Positions 56,179 to 64,000 of a stretch of DNA of 64,000 nt are shown piece by piece. The notes beneath the pieces were generated by a model. It was not told where the DNA came from. It made no database searches and was given only the letters and a program-made list of their open reading frames with translations. Where the stretch lies: contig CAIIXF020000003.1 in assembly GCA_903813345.2 (NCBI GenBank), forward strand, positions 20,224,931 to 20,288,930. Reading direction: 5' to 3'. Made by a program: the position numbers and the translations under genes. This DNA comes from Owenia fusiformis. Its lineage: Eukaryota > Annelida > Polychaeta > Sabellida > Oweniidae. Within the stretch, counting starts at the first letter, position 1. Each line of letters starts with the position of its first letter.

Positions 56179-57766
56179 TATCACACCAAACTAGTTCTCA
56201 CTACTTTCTGGAAAACGGGCTTCAACTGTGTACGAACGGACTGAACGTACTTAGAACCGTTTGGGGTCTATTTACAAACTTCATCAACATGTTCTCTTGG
56301 TCGTCACGTTCTACAATTAAAACGAGTGACAACCTACTAACGACGAGCTGGACGTACTACGAACGGAACCGTCGTACTTCAATCCTACTAGGGAAGTTTT
56401 TACAACGAGTTGAACTGTCTGAGGACGTATTTAGAACGAGGTAGAACTAATTGCAAACGGGTTAAAACTGATTAAGAACGTATTTATCAACGAGTTAGCA
56501 AAAATATAGCTATCATAATAGCAAGTTGCCACTGCGTTCTTCAAAACGTTGCCGAATCGGTTTTAAACTGTGTGCGAACGGAATGAACGTAGCTACAACG
56601 TTCTACGGTCTGTTTACGAACTTCATGGACTCTCCCGGACGGGTATGGTGTTTAAACTGCTTCTTTATTCGGTACATTAATATTCCATAAATACCAAATA
56701 AAACAAACTATTTACCAAACCTTTACCCAATCTATCGAAATGTTTTTTTTATTTTATCAAATGTATTAATCTATACAATTTATATTCGCTAAATAGTTTC
56801 ACTTGTTCTTTGTATTGACATTCACATTTGATATTTATACATGTATTTGTGTGATGCAGCGAATCAATTTGTTTTCCTTAACGCACGTATAATTCAATTA
56901 ATTATTTGTACATTCGGTATTTAAATTATTTATATTCGGTAAATACCGAATGTCACATTCGATAAATTTCGTTATTTTTCGATAATTTACGAGACTTTCA
57001 GTCACGTGATATATTTGTACGATGTAGAATAGCTGCGCGGCCATTTTGCAAATCTCGAAGTCACGTGACAAAATATCGAGCAACAACACAAGTTATCGAA
57101 TATTACTTTATTGCGTTCGGTAAATAGAAAATTAGCTTTCGGTAAAATGCATTAACTATGTCATAGAAAAATAAACCATTTGGTAAATATAGGCAAACTT
57201 ATTTCGGTAGGGTTCAAATAGAAATTCAATATTGTGCATATAATGTGTTACTCTTAAGGAATACCATAACAATTTACGCAAAAAATATCATTTAACGAAT
57301 GAAATTTAATGCACATAGTATTAAGTGATTGGCTATTTTGAAAACTTAATTTGCTGTAACAAACATATAAACGTTTTTACCGTATGGAAAAATGATTTAG
57401 CGAATATAAATGTTTCATATATCGAATATATTTGAATTTAATGAATACAGAAGCAAAAATAATGCCATAGACGGGGAATGTGATTTAGAATTTTGAATCG
57501 ATTCAGAATTCGATAGCGACCATACCGTTCTGTAATCAGGCCATGATGACCTTCTAGACTTAGGGACGCGTTATACGACGTTGCACACCGACGTTGTGCG
57601 ACCTGAAGGAACTGCGAATGAGATGGACGTATTGAAGACTGTTTATGAACGAAGTACATGTAGCTCATTATTTTAGACATATTTCCCGACCACAGCCAGA
57701 TTGAGCCCGTTTTACGACGTTTTCGAAGAACTGGCAAGAACGGGTAAGAATTAGTTTGGTGTGATA
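56179..57766. mobile_element. DNA transposon with TATCACACCAAACT ends, hosting a second element
   Basis: Inverted ends TATCACACCAAACTAGTTCT and AGAATTAGTTTGGTGTGATA bound 1.59 kb. Without the nested element it would be about 755 bp. Its own parts are full of ACGAACGG, AGAACGTA and ACGACGTT-like 8-mers, probably subterminal protein-binding repeats. No transposase. The right end is followed by a run of 11 and then 12 Gs. No clear target duplication seen. Confidence 0.7.
56644..57469. mobile_element. 826-bp non-autonomous DNA transposon, copy 2
   Basis: Collinear with 7808-8659 over its full length with scattered changes and small indels. It begins TATGGTGTTTAAACTGCTTC, ends AAATAATGCCATA, and is flanked by a 6-bp duplication GACGGG (56638-56643, 57470-57475). 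It is nested in the TATCACACC element. Confidence 0.88.
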
Positions 57767-58527
57767 AGGGGGGGGGGGAGGGGGGGGGGGGTAAGGTCCT
57801 TTAAAATGCTTAAGATATAACTGACTAAATATTTTTCTTTACATTCATACTATAGGCCTATAAATCTTTTAATGTGTAAATGAATATCAATTAACGTAAT
57901 AAAGTGTAACATAGTCATATGTTTATTAATTTTTCCTATAACCTTATCGATCTATAGTAGGGCAGCCATTTCATAATCATGTCATATTTTCGGGCAATCT
58001 TTCTCTTGCTTATATAGATACGTTCTAGAGACAAAGCTTCCTTCGTATTTCTTAATACTAATGGATATCCAAATATATAAATGATGATTCTCAATTGGCT
58101 GTTTGGGGTTTAAACGCAACCACAGATGGAAGTCATGGAAAGACCCCTTTGGCGACCTCTACAATTTAATCATGTAAACTGGACGTATACTATATTGCAC
58201 GTAGTTATACGTCCTATACTTGCACACTGTCAGTCGTTCATATCTTATAACTTTTTCCCTATTAACAGTTTGATAAAATATATGTAGTGATGAGATGCAT
58301 GACACTGAAATGAGGATTTATCTGACACCTAATATATTATGTCCTTGTACAAATTAATGGAATGAAGTAAATTGTAATATCGACTTTATCTTAAATTTCA
58401 ACAACACTCATTGATCATGATTCGGAAAATTAAATTAAAAATGATTCAATTAGAGTGACACTTTTCATCTGCATAAAAATATACTAGATTTATACTTCAT
58501 TTGAACAATGCACATATACTAGACAAG

Positions 58528-61500
58528 ATGGAAACCGGCATAGCAATATTTTTATTTGCGTTGATTCTAACTGTCGGTAGAGCAATAGAAGAATGTCCAA
58601 ACGACGCCTTTATCGTACCACATGATGGAGCAAAGCCGTCCGTATTTGACCAGATAACTGCGCCCGAAATCAATGCAGTTCTGGATTATATGAAAAGGGA
58701 GTTTAATATTAGAGTATCACGGAAGGCAAACATGTCGGAAAACTTTGTATTCTTGATGGAAAAGAAACCTGCATTGAAACATGAATTATTGAATTATATA
58801 GATAATGGCGGGACCGCACCGGTACGTGAAGCAAGAGTCGGGCTGGCCACATCAACCGGAGTTGAAGAGTATACGGTTGGGCCTTTGCCCGCACCGACGT
58901 ATCATTTCAAAGCAGACAATCCAAAATGGAGAGAGCTTCAATTCACGGACAGACCGCCTACATTACCGTCAGACGAGGATGGCATTGACCAAACTGTCAC
59001 ACGAGAGACACACAAACTAAAGAAACTTATGAAGGAAAGCTTTGATGGATTTTCTTTCGATCGTAAATGTGGAAACAAATGTTTGGACTATGAATATGGC
59101 GCTGTTTTGGTTCACAACAATAGTCGGATACTTTGGGTATATTTTGTACGGATTATACCTCCTACTATTGGTGAGGATATCTCGCATACACTCGCCCTTC
59201 AAATACTCCTCAACATAACTGGTGCTGATACAGACCAATGGCATTCGCTAAGAGCTTACTACAACGGCCAATTTTTTAACTCGACAGAAGAGTTGGCTGA
59301 AAAATATGATACTGGAGAAGTAGACAAGATATTTCAGTCCTTTAACGAGTCAACAGACACTTTTTCGACATTAAAAAGACACACAAATCGTTACACAAAG
59401 AGCAGCAGACGAGGTCCAACATGTTTTCCCCAAGATGGTCGGCGCTACTCAGTTGATGGGCATCACGTAAAATATTTAAACTGGGAATTCGATTTCACAA
59501 ATCGAGCTACTTCGGGACCGCAACTTTTTGACATTCGATTTAACGATGAAAGAATTGTTTATGAGTTGTCTCTTCAAGAGATTTTGTTGGCATATTCCGG
59601 GTTAACTCCATCGTGGAAGTACCATACACTTATACTTGATGGCTACCTCCAAACTGGTCTGTTTATTTCACCTCTAGCTCCTGGTGTTGACTGCCCAGAA
59701 GGAGCGTCTTATTTCAACCAAGTGATCTATTCGTATAACATCGGAACACCCATTGAAATAAAAAATGCGTTCTGCATTTTTGAATACACTGATGGACAAC
59801 CCCTAAGACGACATTATGCAAACGATTATTTTATTCCCAACGGCCGCTACAAATATTATGGAGGTATGGCAAACAATGCTTTAGTCCTCAGATCTGTTCT
59901 CGCCGTATATAACTATGATTACACGTTCGATTTTATTTTCTACCAGAATGGTGTAATGGCAACTAAAATCGGACCGTCTGGTTATCCCATAACAGAGCCG
60001 TATAACAATGGAGTTAGAACAACACAAGGCTTTAGAATAAACAGAGATATATTTGCGCCTCTCCATCAACATCTTTTTCATTTCAAAGTGGACATTGATG
60101 TCCTTGGACGAAAAAATAGACACGAAACGGTGACTCTGAAAATGAAATCGGAAACTGATATACTATTTGGCGACAACAAAGACGTCTTTCATAATCAATA
60201 CGCGAAAAGGAATCTGAAAGGGTCGGAAAAGAACACCACCTACAAGTTCAAACTGCATAAACCAAAATACTTTTTATTCTTTAATAAACAAGCCAAGAAA
60301 AGCAAATGGGGTCATCCAAGAGCATACTCGATTGAAAATCATGGTGCTAGCAAGTTTCTTTACCCTGACGACTGGTCAAGAGTTGGCTCTGTGGCCTGGG
60401 CAAAATACCAACTAGCTGTTTCAAAACATCACGTGAGATCTAGATTTTGTCATTTTTCATTGTATTACTATATCACCTAACAAGGATATTGTCCGACTGC
60501 AGGTAATACTATTAGGAAAAACAATGATATCGTCTCATTTTTCGCCTTTCTGGGCACATTGTCCAAATTCGTAAAATATTAGAGAGCACAAAGTTCTAGA
60601 GCTGATCACTTTTAGGCGGCCATTTTGTTTAATGGCAGCCATTTTCAGTTAAACTTTTCATCGTAACTCCAGCTTGAAAGTTATATATTCCTTCAGGTAC
60701 ATTCGTCTTAAATCACCAGCAGATACCCATTGTTGAAATGATCACTAGCTTATGAGTTTATATAAGATCAATAAGCTCTATTTCTTTTTTTTATTTGTTT
60801 TTATTAGGACAACGAGGACCAGAGCTCCACTGTATACAATGGCATGAATAGTAAGAACCCCGTTGTTAACTTTGACTCCTATTTCGACGATGAAAATCTA
60901 AAAGATGAGGTAAGTAAAAATCGTAATGTATAAAGAAGTAAAAGAAAACTTTCAAAACCCCTTTAATTGATCCTACGAGGGTATATCATAAATTCCTTTA
61001 ATTTACAACTGATTTTAACGATATACAAATTGGATAAACAAATTGATAATTATTGTACTTTAATCGCGAGGTTCTGAGGAGAAAGGATTTGCTTTAATCA
61101 AAAATTCGCATTCATCCAAAACTATTATCTGACTTTATTTTATGTCACCACCACCTCGTTATAGTCTCCAACTTTTTTTGTGGACGATGTTCGGCGGGTG
61201 GTGGTTGGCGTTCGTCGGTCGGCGTCTGTAACAAATGGCAGGTGGTGACATTTTGCATACAAATGCCTTGTTATAGGATCTTGTCGCATGGGTGTCTATT
61301 GGATTGCACCATCTTCCAAACAGTGGCCTTGATTCTCCAACCACAACAACTGCAGGGAACCACAAAAGTTTCTACCTGAAACCTTTCAATTTCTTTAATG
61401 AAGATCCCTCGATAGCATCCAAAGATAATGTGTTTATAATACCCGGAGAGGATGGTGAAAACGTTGTAGAGGAAAATCCGAAAAGCTCTAAAGAAAACTG

Positions 61501-61552
61501 CGCACCGCCTAAAGATACGAACAAGTTTGAGGGGAATCATGACAAACCGTAA
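58528..61552 (+). CDS. Copper amine oxidase, VAP-1/diamine-oxidase type
   Basis: Oxidises primary amines to aldehyde, ammonia and hydrogen peroxide. Three exons: 58528-60432, 60808-60909, 61277-61552; 760 residues (human VAP-1 763). ATG 58528 was chosen because METGIAIFLFALILTVGRA is an N-terminal signal or anchor helix; the in-frame TTG upstream is not a start. Catalytic set complete: topaquinone precursor Tyr463 in NYDY, base Asp371 in LDGYLQTG, copper ligands His513 and His515 (HQH) and His681 in GLHHLP (exon 3). Also seen: PGVDCP, CIFEYTDGQPLRRH, KWGHPRAYSI, YQLAVSK. It is secreted or at the cell surface. A TATA-like GCATAAAAATA lies 57-47 nt upstream of the ATG. Failure to remove intron 1 would end the protein after YQLAVSKHH plus 15 residues, without His681. 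Confidence 0.93.
61141..61275 (+). mobile_element. MITE, TGTCACCACC family, copy 9, abutting a coding exon
   Basis: TATGTCACCACCACCTCGTT through GTCGGCGTCTGTAACAAATG and GGTGGTGACATTTTGCATAC with AAATGCCTTGTTATA. It is one of the best-preserved copies. Its terminal AATGCCTTGTTA runs straight into the TAG acceptor of exon 3 of the amine oxidase (61277). Confidence 0.75.
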
Positions 61553-61864
61553 AAGATGTAGAGTACCAAGGAGGACAGTCATATCAAATTAGAAAGATAT
61601 TGAACATTGATGCACTTTGTAAATGTTGTAAAAGATAAATCTGCCTTTTGTGTTAGAGCCTCTACAAAGGATGACTAGCATAACAATTGAATTACTTTGT
61701 TTGATCTGGGAGTTATCATCTTTATCATCACCGTCATGATGTTTTTCAGAATAGTAAACTATAGCTAGGACGCTGTGATCGTTTCTTCTGGTCATTCATG
61801 TTTTATTCAAACATGTGAAACTTTTCGATGATCGTTCAACATAACAAAACAGCGAAAATTGAAA

Positions 61865-61870
61865 AATAAA
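61865..61870 (+). terminator. Candidate polyadenylation signal of the amine oxidase gene
   Basis: AATAAA in GAAAAATAAAATAGTTGG, 313 nt after the stop codon, followed by a G/T-rich stretch (TTGGTTTTGGAAAGGTTGG). Confidence 0.5.
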
Positions 61871-64000
61871 ATAGTTGGTTTTGGAAAGGTTGGAGAGTCC
61901 ACGGGAAAAGTATATTTACTAGTTTGAGTAATCAGAATTCACCCGGGAGGGTTGGCATGCTATAGGCGTGCGCATACATTTCATTCATTATAATATAAGA
62001 GCCAAAATAAGTCATGAATTAGTCCACCCAAAAGAGATCGGAGGATCAAAAGTTAATTTCAGCTAATCTGCCAGATCTAAACATAAAATCCAGAATTAAC
62101 GTATTTGTTTGACGGGTTTAAAATGTAAAACGCCAAATACCTATATATTTACCTTTGATCTTGACTGATACTTGACCCGTACAAGTCAACCTTGACATCA
62201 GGTCACCGAATCATGGATTGCCAAGGGTTACAGCGACCCCCAAGGCCCAGGGGCCTTAAAACACCAAATACCTCTAATATTTGACCTTGAGATGACCTTG
62301 ACCAATGAACGTTGGCATTGACAAGGACATTGTACAGTCAAGTCAAGTAAGTAAGTTAACATTCGAAAATAAAAATCTCAAAAATCGTACATCTTTGATT
62401 TCCAAAATAATTTGTGAGGTGGTTATTAAGATGGTAATACACATTTTAACGTATTAATTTTGAGTACATCTCGAATCCATTCTCAACAAAGCGTTCTCGA
62501 AATAAGTATTCGAAATGTTTGAGTTCGGGATTATAAAAGTACGCTAAGATATACCGCTTCTTAACAAACTCCTTTGGGAACAAGACATAGAATATATTCT
62601 TCTTATTTACTCCCTGACACATGCCAATGAATGTTACATAAGTAAATATCTCCGTTTTAAATAATTTTGAAAACACTGTTTTCTACAGGTGCCATTTTTC
62701 ATAATTGAAAAACAAAATTGAACATTTTGCATTTCTAAATTGATAAGTGTCTTGGAATACAACTTAATTGTAAACAATTTAAGTCATTAATAATATTTCC
62801 CTTAGTGATCCCATGCTAAATAGACAGTAATTGGGTCAATGTTTTGTGTTCCACCTTGTTTTCATGACTTTTAAACATGAGCCGACGATTATGTAGGAAA
62901 TTTCATTTCCAAATGAAAGCGTGTCAACTCCTGTTTTTGCACAATATTTAGCCTTTTATAATGATAGATCGCCAAAATCTGCACGTAGCTCTTAATTAGG
63001 CGATATGGTTTTAAATTTATAGATGTAAGCAATAAACTCAAACAAAAATTCAAACCACCCGCTATAATTTTGATTACACAAGACGAAATTTCTACTCCCG
63101 GGGAGCACTTTTGTAACACTTTGAAAGAGGATTCTTGAAAAATCGTTCGAATTTTCACAAAAGTTTTCACGTAATTTTATTGCTTCGTTTAAGCCTCGGC
63201 CTATATCATACTCAAATCTGATACCATAATTATAAATTAAAATGAAACATTAAACTCACCAGGTTATATGATAAACCGTTTCGAGAATTGATGATTTGAG
63301 TTAACTGTGGATATTTATAAAAATGTAAGTCGGCATATATTCGACAGTTAATGTACACACATGATGTATGCATAAACGTGTGACTAAAATATCAATTCGT
63401 GACTATCACATTTTGCTTCCAAAAATTAAGTTGGAAGTTACAGTGGTAGGAGATTAACGAAAACGTCAATCACATCCAAATATCCGAACGACGTCAAGTA
63501 TAAACAATACACTTTTCGTGCATCTCGAACAAGGCAAGGTTCTGTTATCCAGCAATGTGCATTCCGAAAGAAAAAATTCACAAATATCAACAAATTTCAT
63601 TGAGTAGGATATTACATTCGAAATTACAACTTTCAAATTATTTGTTTTAACCAAGAATTGTAAGAACTTGAAACATGTTGTTAGTTTTTCAAACCGCATA
63701 TCCTCATTTACATTCTTTGACAAGGATGAATCCATTTGAAAACATGGATTTTCTTGATTATTCTTCAATACTACCCTTGAAATATAAGTATGTAGGATAT
63801 TACAGTGTAAATTGACACGCATTTGTTTGCTCCTTATCATGAACAAATAAATGCAGTACCATCTTGCAATATTTAAAAACAGAAAGTTCATTCTGTATGT
63901 AAACAAGAAAAAATACATTTATGGTTGGTTCATAATGAAAAATGACAAATAACATACATCTTTTGAAGTAGGGGTATACAGGGACACAGTGGAAAATCAG
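61871..64000. other. Right flank without a supported gene
   Basis: Two direct TTGACC-rich segments (about 62,150-62,340, CCTTGAGATGACCTTGACC) resemble the 100-bp repeats at 41,288 and 54,310. A minus-strand open stretch of 150 codons (63918-63466) and one of 76 codons (62676-62446) show no family motif, signal or splice partner that I recognise, and I leave both out as genes. Confidence 0.45.

Noticed and set aside
58501-60480. Single 659-codon amine oxidase ORF starting at TTG
   Set aside because: The first codon is TTG and the 3' end runs into intron 1. The ATG at 58528 and exons at 60808 and 61277 restore the family length and the third copper His.
63466-63918. 150-codon minus-strand ORF near the right edge
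   Set aside because: Composition is like translated AT-rich DNA (many F, I, L, N, K). No motif and no splice or promoter support.

Overview
The window is eukaryotic, from an animal: split genes with GT-AG introns, AT-rich non-coding DNA, many MITE-like repeats, and animal gene families (SLC7 amino-acid transporter, CUB/LDLa receptor, melatonin-type GPCR, medium-chain acyl-CoA dehydrogenase, VAP-1-type copper amine oxidase). Composition and gene structure suggest a marine invertebrate, perhaps a lophotrochozoan such as a mollusc. That placement is inference; no marker here fixes the phylum.

Layout. 1-12,405 (+): the 3' two-thirds of a b(0,+)-type SLC7 transporter gene, with two clusters of tandemly duplicated, phase-matched, probably mutually exclusive exons and a ten-copy array that repeats a splice acceptor plus half an exon. 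12,406-19,955: no gene recognised; MITEs and foldback repeats. 19,956-43,052 (-): a 15-exon gene for a type I membrane protein (three CUB-like domains, LDLa modules, one transmembrane segment, PPxY tail). Its transmembrane exon exists in three phase-matched versions. A single-exon melatonin-receptor-like GPCR (30,878-31,858, +) is nested in one of its introns. 43,463-47,770: two related minisatellite arrays, 57-bp and 111-bp units. 49,167-55,586 (+): a complete ten-exon ACADM-like gene with a mitochondrial presequence and the catalytic Glu, but a degenerate RxxFG region. 56,179-57,766: a transposon with a second transposon inside it. 58,528-61,552 (+): a complete three-exon copper amine oxidase. 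61,871-64,000: no supported gene.

The genes look functionally unrelated: amino-acid transport, cell-surface receptor, GPCR, mitochondrial beta-oxidation and extracellular amine oxidation. What links them is architecture. Exon duplication with preserved phase occurs three times in two unrelated genes. At five 3' splice sites a tandem repeat either contains the acceptor or lies within about 60 nt of it, and a sixth acceptor coincides with the end of a MITE. These acceptor-linked repeats and exon-choice clusters are the most unusual part of the window. All exon coordinates come from reading splice sites, frames and family motifs by eye, with no transcript evidence.
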